Of a DNA stretch of 64,000 nt, positions 34,137 to 42,363 are shown one piece after another. The stretch comes from an uncultured Gammaproteobacteria bacterium (GTDB lineage Bacteria > Pseudomonadota > Gammaproteobacteria > HK1), in contig OY282353.1 of NCBI GenBank assembly GCA_958295465.1, positions 558,001 through 622,000 of the forward strand. The letters are read 5' to 3'. The notes beneath the pieces are model-generated. The model searched no databases. It saw nothing but the letters and a program-made list of their open reading frames with translations, and was not told the DNA's origin. Positions within the stretch are counted from its first letter, which is position 1; each line of letters starts with the position of its first letter. The position numbers were made by a program, and so were the translations under genes.

Positions 34137-34988
34137 TCACGCTGCCTTGGGCCATGAGCCGCTGTCAGCATACACCGCGTCGGGTGTCCTGCGCCCGAGG
34201 CCCTGATGGCGGCGCTCGGCATTGTAGAACCGGAAGTAGCGGCCCAGTCCCGCGCGAGCCGCGGCTACGCTCTCGTAAGCGTGCAGATACACCTCCTCGT
34301 ACTTCACACTCCTCCACAGCCGTTCCACGAACACGTTGTCCACCCATCGCCCCTTGCCATCCATGCTGATGGCCACGCCCGCGCCCTTGAGCACTTCTGT
34401 GAACGCCGCGCTGGTGAACTGTGCCCCCTGGTCGGTGTTGAATATCTCCGGGCGCCCATAGTGGGCGAGGGCATCCTCCAAAGCCTCGACGCAGAAGTCG
34501 CCGTTGAGGGTGTTGGACAGCCGCCAGGCGAGCACCTTGCGGCTGTACCAGTCCATGACCGCGACCAGGTAGAGAAACCCGCGGGCCATCGGGAGATAGC
34601 AGATATCGGTCGCCCACACCTGGTTGGGACGCTCCACGGTGAGCTCCCTCAACAGATAGGGATAGACCTTGTGACCCTTGCCCGCTCGGCTCGTTCGGGG
34701 CCGTGGGTACAGCGCCTCAAGCCCCATCAGGCGCATCACACGCCGCACCCGCTTGCGGTTGGCCTTCACCCCACGCTCCCCGAGCCAATCGCTCAATCGA
34801 CGGCTCCCGTAGAACGGGAACTGAAGATGGGCCTCGTCGAGCAGGCGCATGGCCTCCAGGTCCTGTTCCGAGACCGGCGCCGGCTGGTGGTACACGCTCG
34901 AACGCGACAGTGCCAGCAGCTCGCACTGATGCGTCACCGGCAATGAGTGGCCCCGCTCGATCATGGCCTTGCGCCGGGTGCGGCTCAA
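34137..34988 (-). CDS. IS3-family transposase OrfB
   Basis: A 283-residue DDE integrase-type transposase. It has an HTH_21-like N-terminus (SRSSVYHQPAPVSEQD, DEAHLQFPFYGSRRL) and an rve core with the catalytic Asp in VWATDICYLPM, the second in FNTDQGAQFTS and the Glu in VDNVFVERLWRSVKYEEVYL. The end ERRHQGLGRRTPDAVYA is typical. It overlaps orfA by 4 bp (ATGA), a frequent site of frameshift fusion in this family. It is complete. Confidence 0.93.
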   Translation of the reverse strand: MSRTRRKAMIERGHSLPVTHQCELLALSRSSVYHQPAPVSEQDLEAMRLLDEAHLQFPFYGSRRLSDWLGERGVKANRKRVRRVMRLMGLEALYPRPRTSRAGKGHKVYPYLLRELTVERPNQVWATDICYLPMARGFLYLVAVMDWYSRKVLAWRLSNTLNGDFCVEALEDALAHYGRPEIFNTDQGAQFTSAAFTEVLKGAGVAISMDGKGRWVDNVFVERLWRSVKYEEVYLHAYESVAAARAGLGRYFRFYNAERRHQGLGRRTPDAVYADSGSWPKAA

Positions 34989-35266
34989 TGACCGAGCTTG
35001 CCGGATAAAAAATCACGTTCCATCGTCAACTGTCCGATCTTCGCATGCAGCTCCTTGACTTGGTGCTCGGTGTCGTTGTCTCGTGCGGCCCCGCGTTCGA
35101 ACAGGCGCTCGGCGCTGCCCACCAAGCGGCCTCGCCAGTCCTGAATCTGGTTCGGATGCACGTCGTAGTGTTGGGCCAGCTCCGCGAGGATCTTCTCACC
35201 GCGAACCGCGGCCACCGCTACCTTCGCCTTGAACGATGCCGAATGATTCCTGCGCTTGCGTCTCAT
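34985..35266 (-). CDS. IS3-family transposase OrfA
   Basis: A 93-residue helix-turn-helix protein: RRKRRNHSASFKAKVAVAAV, then the recognition part LAQHYDVHPNQIQDW, then a leucine-zipper-like helix KELHAKIGQLTMERDFL. ATG 35266 is chosen because the conserved N-terminus begins there; the open frame extends further upstream without similarity. It binds the element ends and may be fused with OrfB by a frameshift. Confidence 0.88.
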   Translation of the reverse strand: MRRKRRNHSASFKAKVAVAAVRGEKILAELAQHYDVHPNQIQDWRGRLVGSAERLFERGAARDNDTEHQVKELHAKIGQLTMERDFLSGKLGH

Positions 35267-35393
35267 CTTCTGCTCCTCTCTCTCACTGCTATGATCATGG
35301 CAGAAGACACTTACTGATTCGCGATTCCTGTCCAACCGATGGGGTCCACCTCACGGGGCATCGAACATCAACAGATCAACTTGAATAAGTCAC

Positions 35394-36080
35394 CTACAGT
35401 TTCTTCAATAATTTATCTGCAATTTCTTTAGTACTATTCAGAGAAGTATTCAGGGCAAATTTATCCGACAACATAGGACTATGACGGATAATTTCATCTT
35501 GTGAGATTTCATGCCAGATCGGCAAGATACGAGTATCACCCGAAGCTTCCAGTGACGAAAGACCATCCAGTTCCTTTTGAGCCCATTCTTTCATGAAGAA
35601 TTTTTTTGATAACACAACAACACCAAAACTTGAATTCTTGAGTCCTTCTTCTATCTGGCGTCGCAAGCTGTCACCCACTTGCAGCGTAAATTCATCATAC
35701 CAGATTCTAGCACCATTAGCTTGAAGTGCTTCTGCCAATCTACGAACAAAACTGTCCTTGTCTTCGCTCGCATGTGAGATGAAAAAATCATATTTCTTGG
35801 AACGGATCTCGGACAGAGTGCCAAAGATCTCGGACAGAGTGCCAAGTCGGTATGCTCCAATTTTCCGGCCGTTGGATGCTTCGACTCGGAAAGTCTCCAA
35901 GGGGATTCCCAGCTCCCTTACATCTCGTGCGGCTCTTGGTGGATGATCATATCCATACTTGTCTTTTAATTCCTCGGTTGTAATATATCCATGTTCGAGG
36001 ATATGATTAATTACAGTCTTTGGACGTTTCGCTGTAACGGATCGGCAAAAATCCAAAAACCATTCAGGATGATCAGACAT
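35394..36080 (-). CDS. Winged-helix-like/TIR-domain protein next to a DNA methyltransferase
   Basis: A 228-residue, AT-rich gene. Residues 1-80 resemble the small DNA-reading N-terminus I recall from some HNH restriction enzymes (TEELKDKYGYDHPPRAARDV and GIPLETFRVEASNGRKIGAY). Residues 96-228 are a TIR domain: YDFFISHASEDKDSFVRRLA, WYDEFTLQVGDSLRR, VVVLSKKFF, then WAQKE (166-170), the WxxxE motif holding the NADase glutamate. No nuclease motif is present. Its ATG lies inside the methyltransferase stop (8-bp overlap) and it has a GGAGG site within that gene. A 21-bp duplication lies between the two domains. Confidence 0.85.
   Translation of the reverse strand: MSDHPEWFLDFCRSVTAKRPKTVINHILEHGYITTEELKDKYGYDHPPRAARDVRELGIPLETFRVEASNGRKIGAYRLGTLSEIFGTLSEIRSKKYDFFISHASEDKDSFVRRLAEALQANGARIWYDEFTLQVGDSLRRQIEEGLKNSSFGVVVLSKKFFMKEWAQKELDGLSSLEASGDTRILPIWHEISQDEIIRHSPMLSDKFALNTSLNSTKEIADKLLKKL
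35805..35846 (-). repeat. 21-bp tandem duplication in the TIR gene linker
   Basis: Two copies of a 21-bp unit (GATCTCGGACAGAGTGCCAA plus one base) lie side by side and add seven residues, giving GTLSEIF-GTLSEIR. They fall exactly at the join between the N-terminal domain and the TIR domain, and keep the frame. Confidence 0.9.
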
Positions 36081-36996
36081 ATCTTGCGGGTTCCTCCAAT
36101 AGATGAGTCTGTTCGGAAGACCTCCGTGGAAGATAGGTGCTATCTACACCGACCTCTTCGACAAGCGACCTTGAGAGGTAGAGAGATTCAATCGTGACTG
36201 CATCTTGGCCCAACAAAGTTGCCTGAGTCGATCGGCCCGCCTCAATCTCGATCAATACAAGATCCAGACAATCCGGAAGTTGCTTGCCGTATGATTTGTC
36301 ACCCAGACGACCATCGTAACTGATCAGATATCGAATTCCTTTCTGGTTCAAATGATCCAGTCCTGCAACGAAATCATCGAACAGGATACCGGACAAGTAT
36401 CTGTGATCACGTGTTCTGCATGTTCCTTGATAAGGAGGATCCATATAAACAACGTCATCCTTTCGGATGGACGAAAAAACATCCCGAAAATCCTGAGAGG
36501 TGAAGATGGATTTTCCCTGTAAAAGCATGGACACCGTCGTGATATTCGTGTGCATTCTTTCTGGATTGGTTCCCAGGCGACGTTTGTCAGGACTCTGGTT
36601 GAAGTTGCCGTCACTGTTGTAGCGGATGGCGCCTTTTACGCATCTGGCAAGCAGATAAAGAAGGAGTTTCGGATCATTCGTCCGGTTGAATTCATCGCGC
36701 ACGGTATAGTAATGTTCCAAATGCCCTGTATCACGATCATGCCATATGGATTGGTAGAAATCTGAGATTTTCTTCGGCTGATTAACGATCATGGAGAGGA
36801 GTTCGGACAAGGGGCGATTCAGATCATTCAGCCAGTATTCTCGACTTCTGCCTTTGCCGGCGCATGCAAGAGAAATTGCCCCGGAACCGGCAAACGGCTC
36901 TACCAAGCGGGCCATCTTGCGCGGTAGATGATCAAGAATCCGTGGCGCCAGGCTACGCTTGCTTCCTTGATATTGGAATGGTTGAGGAATATTCAT
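36073..36996 (-). CDS. D12-class N6-adenine DNA methyltransferase
   Basis: A 307-residue enzyme expected to methylate adenine in a short DNA site. The SAM-binding N-terminal motif is FQYQGSKRSLAPRIL, motif I is VEPFAGSGAISLACAG (32-47) and the catalytic motif IV is DPPY (186-189). The target recognition region lies between (about 75-175). It is intact, AT-rich like the TIR gene, and its stop overlaps the TIR start by 8 bp, so the two are cotranslated. A broken second copy is at 29400-29986. The site it recognises cannot be deduced. Confidence 0.93.
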   Translation of the reverse strand: MNIPQPFQYQGSKRSLAPRILDHLPRKMARLVEPFAGSGAISLACAGKGRSREYWLNDLNRPLSELLSMIVNQPKKISDFYQSIWHDRDTGHLEHYYTVRDEFNRTNDPKLLLYLLARCVKGAIRYNSDGNFNQSPDKRRLGTNPERMHTNITTVSMLLQGKSIFTSQDFRDVFSSIRKDDVVYMDPPYQGTCRTRDHRYLSGILFDDFVAGLDHLNQKGIRYLISYDGRLGDKSYGKQLPDCLDLVLIEIEAGRSTQATLLGQDAVTIESLYLSRSLVEEVGVDSTYLPRRSSEQTHLLEEPARYV

Positions 36997-37402
36997 CTTT
37001 CGTCAAACAGGAATCTTCTATTCTGCGCTGGCGGATGAATGTAGCCGGGAAGTTGCCGTCACGTCAAGGAGCGGTCCGAGTTCTCCGGGAGATCACTTCA
37101 CGTCGTGCACGGGATGTGTGAAAGACCGGGTTCGGTGGTCCGCGAACTTGAAATACCTTGACCTTTGTGCAGGCCGCGTGTCAACTCAACCGGTGGTGGC
37201 GGCGTTCCCGGTCGGTTCGAGCGGACCGGACCACCTCGGGCAGGTCGAATCGCCTTGGAGCGCGGCCGGGTTCCGCCGTTCGGTGCGGTCGCAGCTTGTC
37301 GCGGCCGTCGTCCAGGACGGTCGCGGTTCGCTACGACCGTCCCGATGCGTAGGTCTGCCGTAGCTATTGTCGCCGCTGCCATCGTCGAAGGAGGTGCCAG
37401 CC
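36997..37402 (+). other. Second copy of the methyltransferase-pccB spacer
   Basis: It matches 29987-30392 nearly base for base, with a few indels. No gene is seen. It should still carry the promoter of the intact methyltransferase and the promoter that once served pccB; the latter may now help transcribe pccA. Confidence 0.5.
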
Positions 37403-38174
<772 letters not shown>

Positions 38175-38178
<4 letters not shown>

Positions 38179-38475
38179 GCGGCAACCGCTGGCGCGGTTG
38201 CTTGGCGATTCCGCTGCGCGGAATCGCGGGTGCTTCCACCAACGCCGCGGACAGGCGGGGAACGGGTCTGTGCCTTGCGAGCGGCGACCGCTGGCGCGGT
38301 CGCTTGGCGATTCCGCTGCGCGGAATCGCGGGTGCTTCCACCAACGTCGCGGACAGGCGGGGAACGGGTCTGTGCCTTGCGAGCGGCAACCGCTGGCGCG
38401 GTTGCTTGGCGATTCCGCCGCGCGGAATCGCGGTCGCGTCCGGCCAGCGCTGTAGAAGACGGACGGGGAATAGTC
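38175..38475 (+). repeat. Three tandem REP-like repeats
   Basis: Three units of about 101 bp follow the truncated pccB stop. Each has GAGCGGC(A/G)ACCGCTGGCGCGGT and a perfect hairpin CGATTCCGCTGCGCGGAATCG (first at 38206-38226), then a spacer ending in GGGTCTGTGCCTTGC or GGGGAATAGTC. The third unit runs straight into the TTG start of pccA, so the repeats form its leader. Confidence 0.9.
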
Positions 38476-40479
38476 TTGAACCATAAGAGCGCGCTCTTCG
38501 ACAAGATCCTCGTCGCCAACCGCGGCGAGATCGCCTGCCGCGTGATCCGTACCGCGCGCCGGATGGGGATCGCCACCGTGGCGGTGTACTCGGAGGCGGA
38601 CCGCGGCGCGCTGCACGTCGAGCAGGCGGACGAGGCGGTGTGCATCGGGGGGGCGACGCCGGCGGAGAGCTACCTGAACATCGGCGCGATCGTGGACGCC
38701 TGCCGCACGAGCGGCGCGCAGGCGGTGCATCCGGGCTACGGATTCCTCTCCGAGAACCGCGCGTTCTGCGAGGCGCTGGCGGAGGCCGGCGTCGCGTTCA
38801 TCGGTCCGCCACCGGGGGCCATCGAGGCGATGGGCGACAAGATCACCTCCAAGCGCATCGCGGCCGAGGCCGGGGTCAGCACCATCCCCGGCCACGCGGG
38901 GGTCGTGCCCGACGTGGACGAGGCGGTGCGCATCGCCCGCGAGGTCGGCTACCCGGTGATGCTCAAGGCCAGCGCCGGGGGCGGCGGCAAGGGGATGCGG
39001 ATCGCCCGCGACGACGCCGAATGCCGCGAGGGGTTCGAGCGCGCGGGGAGCGAGGCGCGTTCGAGCTTCGGCGACGACCGCCTGTTCATTGAGCGGTACA
39101 TCGAGGAGCCGCGCCACATCGAGATCCAGGTGCTCGCCGACCGACACGGAAATGCCGTGTACCTCGGCGAGCGCGAGTGCTCCATCCAGCGCCGGCACCA
39201 GAAGGTCATCGAGGAGGCGCCGTCGCCGTTCATCGACCCGGACACCCGCCGCGCGATGGGCGGGCAGGCCGTCGCGCTCGCCCGCGCGGTGGGGTACGAG
39301 TCGGCCGGCACCGTGGAGTTCATCGTCGATCGGGAGCGGCAGTTCTATTTCCTGGAGATGAACACGCGCCTTCAGGTCGAGCATCCGGTGACCGAGATGG
39401 TGACCGGCCTCGATCTCGTCGAGTGCATGATCCGGATCGCGGCCGGCGAGCCGGTCGGCTTCGAGCAGGACGACGTGACGCTGAAGGGCTGGGCGATGGA
39501 ATCCCGGGTGTACGCGGAGAACCCCTTGCGCGGATTCCTGCCGTCGACGGGACGGCTGGTGCGCTACATGCCGCCGGCGTCCACCAGCGACGTCCGGGTC
39601 GATACCGGTGTCCGCGAAGGCGGCGAGATCTCGATGTACTACGATCCGATGATCGCCAAGCTCGTCACCCGGGGCGATACCCGGGACGACGCGATCCGCC
39701 GCATGCGCGATGCCCTCGACGCCTACTGCATCCGTGGCGTGGACAGCAACGTCGCGTTCCTGTCCGCGCTGTTTTCGCATCCGCGATTCGTGGCGGGACG
39801 GCTCTCGACCGACTTCATCGAAGACGAGTACCCCGACGGGTTCGGGGTGGACGACGTCCGGCTCGACGACCCGTCGCCGTTCGTGGCGGTCGCGGCGGCG
39901 GTCCAGCGCCGGTACCGCGAGCGCGCCACCAGCATCTCCGGCCAGATGCCGGGCTATGGATCGACGATCTCCGACGACTGGGTGGTGGTCATGAACGGGC
40001 GGGAACATCCGTGCCGGGCGACGTCCGTCGAGGGCGGCGAGGAGGTCGAGTTCGACGCCAGGACGTTCGTGGTCCGCAGCGGCTGGTGGTTCGGGCAGCC
40101 CCTGTTCCAGGGGACCGTCAACGGCGAGCCGAAATGCTTCCGGATCGAGCGTCATGGCGTCGGATACCGTCTCGTTCACCGGGGGGTGCAGGCCGATGTG
40201 TGGGTACTCACTCCGCGGCAGGCGGAGCTGCGCGCGTTGATGCCGGAGCGGGTCGCCCCGGACCTGTCCCGGTTCCTCCTCTCCCCGATGCCCGGCCTGC
40301 TGGTGAGTCTCGCGGCCGGCGAAGGCGACCGCGTGAAAGCCGGAGAAGAGCTCGCGGTGATCGAGGCGATGAAGATGGAGAACGTGCTGCGGGCGGAGAA
40401 CGACGCGACGGTCAAGGCGGTGCTCGCGGCGCCCGGTGATCATCTCGCGGTGGATCAGCCGATCATCGAATTCGAATGA
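38476..40479 (+). CDS. pccA: Propionyl-CoA carboxylase alpha subunit (biotin carboxylase plus BCCP)
   Basis: A 667-residue protein. Biotin carboxylase domain 1 to about 450 (FDKILVANRGEIACRVIRTA, the ATP-grasp loop ASAGGGGKGMRIA, and FLEMNTRLQVEHPVTEMVTG), then the BT domain, then a C-terminal biotinyl domain with EAMKMEN (biotinylated Lys633). With pccB it makes methylmalonyl-CoA. The start is TTG 38476, since upstream sequence is the REP-like repeat and the conserved N-terminus begins eight codons later. Only a few bases of this gene exist in copy A. Confidence 0.94.
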   Translation: MNHKSALFDKILVANRGEIACRVIRTARRMGIATVAVYSEADRGALHVEQADEAVCIGGATPAESYLNIGAIVDACRTSGAQAVHPGYGFLSENRAFCEALAEAGVAFIGPPPGAIEAMGDKITSKRIAAEAGVSTIPGHAGVVPDVDEAVRIAREVGYPVMLKASAGGGGKGMRIARDDAECREGFERAGSEARSSFGDDRLFIERYIEEPRHIEIQVLADRHGNAVYLGERECSIQRRHQKVIEEAPSPFIDPDTRRAMGGQAVALARAVGYESAGTVEFIVDRERQFYFLEMNTRLQVEHPVTEMVTGLDLVECMIRIAAGEPVGFEQDDVTLKGWAMESRVYAENPLRGFLPSTGRLVRYMPPASTSDVRVDTGVREGGEISMYYDPMIAKLVTRGDTRDDAIRRMRDALDAYCIRGVDSNVAFLSALFSHPRFVAGRLSTDFIEDEYPDGFGVDDVRLDDPSPFVAVAAAVQRRYRERATSISGQMPGYGSTISDDWVVVMNGREHPCRATSVEGGEEVEFDARTFVVRSGWWFGQPLFQGTVNGEPKCFRIERHGVGYRLVHRGVQADVWVLTPRQAELRALMPERVAPDLSRFLLSPMPGLLVSLAAGEGDRVKAGEELAVIEAMKMENVLRAENDATVKAVLAAPGDHLAVDQPIIEFE

Positions 40480-40780
40480 TGGCAACGGGCATGCCCACGA
40501 TGGTTTGGCCGGACCGGAGCGAGGGCACGGTGGGGCGCGGATCGATCGGTCCCTCGGCAGGCAGGTCTTGCAGCTCGAATTGCGGGGCTCCATTTCGGTC
40601 AACGAATCCCGCAGCTCAAGCTGCAGCATGACGGAGAATTGCTCTTGACGTCCGGATTCATGCGAAAGCGGACAACCGGAATGCCCGGTTCCGGCGTTGC
40701 CGGCTCGGGAGAGCATCGGATGGCGCCCGGCGCCGATGCGGATATGACATCCCAGTGCCGATGCGGACAGGTGACGTCGC
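40480..40780 (+). other. Interval between pccA and meaB with an imperfect inverted repeat
   Basis: About 300 bp with no gene. An imperfect inverted repeat of 19-base arms lies at 40569-40625 (TTGCAGCTCGAATTGCGGG and its partner ending CAAGCTGCAG, loop about 21 bases). It could be a terminator for pccA, although no T-run follows, or a small mobile repeat. meaB starts with GTG at 40781 without a strong ribosome-binding site. Confidence 0.45.
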
Positions 40781-41770
40781 GTGTCCGTGATTGATCCGGT
40801 GGGGTTGGAGCGGGGGGTTCGAGGCGCGGATCGGCAGGCCATCGCGCGGGCGATCACCCTCGTCGAATCCTCCCATCCCGCTCATCAGCCAGCCGCGGCG
40901 GATCTCCTCGAACGTCTGGCGCCAGCGCCCGGCCAAGCCCTGCGCATCGGACTCTCCGGGGCTCCGGGAGTCGGGAAGTCGACCTTCATCGAGTCCTTCG
41001 GCACGTTTCTCGTCGATGGCGGCCATCGAGTCGCGGTGCTCGCCGTCGATCCGTCCTCGGCCGTGAGCGGCGGATCGATCCTCGGCGACAAGACCCGAAT
41101 GGAACGGCTCGCGTGCGACCCTCGGGCATTCATTCGGCCGACGCCTTCCGGGGCGGTGTCCGGTGGTGTGGGGCGGCGCACCCCGGAGACGATCCGGATC
41201 GTGGAGGCGGCGGGGTTCGACGTGGTGATCGTGGAGACGGTCGGGGTCGGGCAGTCGGAGGCAGCGGTCGCCGCCATGACCGACGTCTTCGTACTGCTCC
41301 TCGCGCCGGGCGCGGGCGACGAGCTTCAGGGCATCAAGCGCGGAATCGTCGAGCTTGCGCATCTCGTGTTCGTCAACAAGGCCGACGGCGATCTCGCCGG
41401 CGCGGCCCGGCGAACCGCGGCCGAGTACCGCAACGCCCTCCACCTGCTTGCAGGGAGTGACGACGGTTGGAACCCGGAGGTGCATACGTGTTCCGCCCTC
41501 ACCGGCTCTGGGATCCCCGAGGCGTGGGGCCGCATCGAGCGTTATCGCGACTGGTACGAAGCCACCGGCGCCCGGTCGCGCCGGCGTTCCGCACAGGCGC
41601 GAGGATGGCTATGGAGCGAGATCGCCGGCAGCGTTCGCGCCACCATCGAGTCTCAGGAGGACCTGAAGCATCTCGTCGAGTCGCTGGAGGAGGATGTCGC
41701 GGCGGGGAAGACGCCGGCCTCGGCAGCGGCCCGGCGGGTCATCGCGGCCGCGTTCGAAACAGCGGACTGA
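40781..41770 (+). CDS. meaB: Methylmalonyl-CoA mutase-associated GTPase MeaB
   Basis: A 329-residue G3E-type GTPase that guards and reloads the B12 cofactor of methylmalonyl-CoA mutase (relative of ArgK and human MMAA). The P-loop is GAPGVGKST (60-68). Family motifs are VLAVDPSSAVSGGSILGDKTRM, RPTPSGAVSGGVGRRT, IVETVGVGQSE and NKADGD for base recognition. GTG 40781 is the start. Between pccA and the epimerase gene it completes a propionate module. Confidence 0.93.
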   Translation: MSVIDPVGLERGVRGADRQAIARAITLVESSHPAHQPAAADLLERLAPAPGQALRIGLSGAPGVGKSTFIESFGTFLVDGGHRVAVLAVDPSSAVSGGSILGDKTRMERLACDPRAFIRPTPSGAVSGGVGRRTPETIRIVEAAGFDVVIVETVGVGQSEAAVAAMTDVFVLLLAPGAGDELQGIKRGIVELAHLVFVNKADGDLAGAARRTAAEYRNALHLLAGSDDGWNPEVHTCSALTGSGIPEAWGRIERYRDWYEATGARSRRRSAQARGWLWSEIAGSVRATIESQEDLKHLVESLEEDVAAGKTPASAAARRVIAAAFETAD

Positions 41771-41798
41771 CGACGGGTTCACGACAGGAACCGGAAGC

Positions 41799-42203
41799 AT
41801 GATCGGACGGCTCAATCATGTGGCGATTGCAGTGCCGGACCTTGCCGCCGCCAGCGCGCTGTACCGCGACACGCTCGGGGCCACCGTCTCCGCTCCGGTA
41901 GACCTCCCCGAGCACGGGGTGACCACGGTGTTCGTCGATCTGCCGAATACGAAGATCGAGCTCCTGGCGGAGCTCGGAGCCGCTTCACCCATCGCGAGCT
42001 TCCTCGAGCGCAATCCGGGCGGGGGGATCCACCACGTGTGCTACGAGGTCGAGGACCTCGAAGCGGCGCGCGCGCGGCTCCAGGAACACGGGGCCCGCGT
42101 ACTCGGTGACGGGCGGCCGAAGATCGGGGCGCACGGCAAGCCGGTGCTGTTCCTGCACCCGAAGGACTTCTGCGGGACGCTCGTCGAACTCGAGCAGATC
42201 TGA
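41799..42203 (+). CDS. mce: Methylmalonyl-CoA epimerase
   Basis: A 134-residue VOC-family metalloenzyme converting (S)- to (R)-methylmalonyl-CoA for the mutase. The N-terminal metal ligand is in IGRLNHVAIAVPDLAAA (His), the second in GGIHHVCYEVED, and the C-terminal GTLVELEQI supplies the Glu. LPNTKIELLAELG is typical. ATG 41799 fits length and homology. It lies 28 bp after meaB, so they are cotranscribed. Confidence 0.94.
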   Translation: MIGRLNHVAIAVPDLAAASALYRDTLGATVSAPVDLPEHGVTTVFVDLPNTKIELLAELGAASPIASFLERNPGGGIHHVCYEVEDLEAARARLQEHGARVLGDGRPKIGAHGKPVLFLHPKDFCGTLVELEQI

Positions 42204-42363
42204 CCCGGAAACCGCTCACCAACGCCGGCCGGTCCTGCCGGTCATGGTCCGCCCGTCACCGCGCGGTCCGACCGCCGTGTCGGCACCGGGTCGGGCACCG
42301 GCGAGGTGTCTGGCGTACTATGCTTGGCGTTGTCCGCCTTCCCGGAATCGTGTCGGCTCCGGG

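Larger units (their letters stand above)
34078..35348 (-). mobile_element. IS3-family insertion sequence, complete
   Basis: A 1271-bp element with terminal inverted repeats, TGGACCCCGATAATTGGACAG at the left and, read inward from the right, TGGACCCCATCGGTTGGACAG. It holds orfA and orfB on the minus strand with a 4-bp overlap. No matching target duplication is seen: the bases are CAC on the left and CCT on the right. The left end abuts a group II intron, so one end has probably been rearranged since insertion. Confidence 0.9.

Noticed and set aside
35394..36080. TIR gene as a classical restriction nuclease
   Set aside because: No HNH, PD-(D/E)XK or PLD motif is present; the C-terminal domain is clearly TIR.
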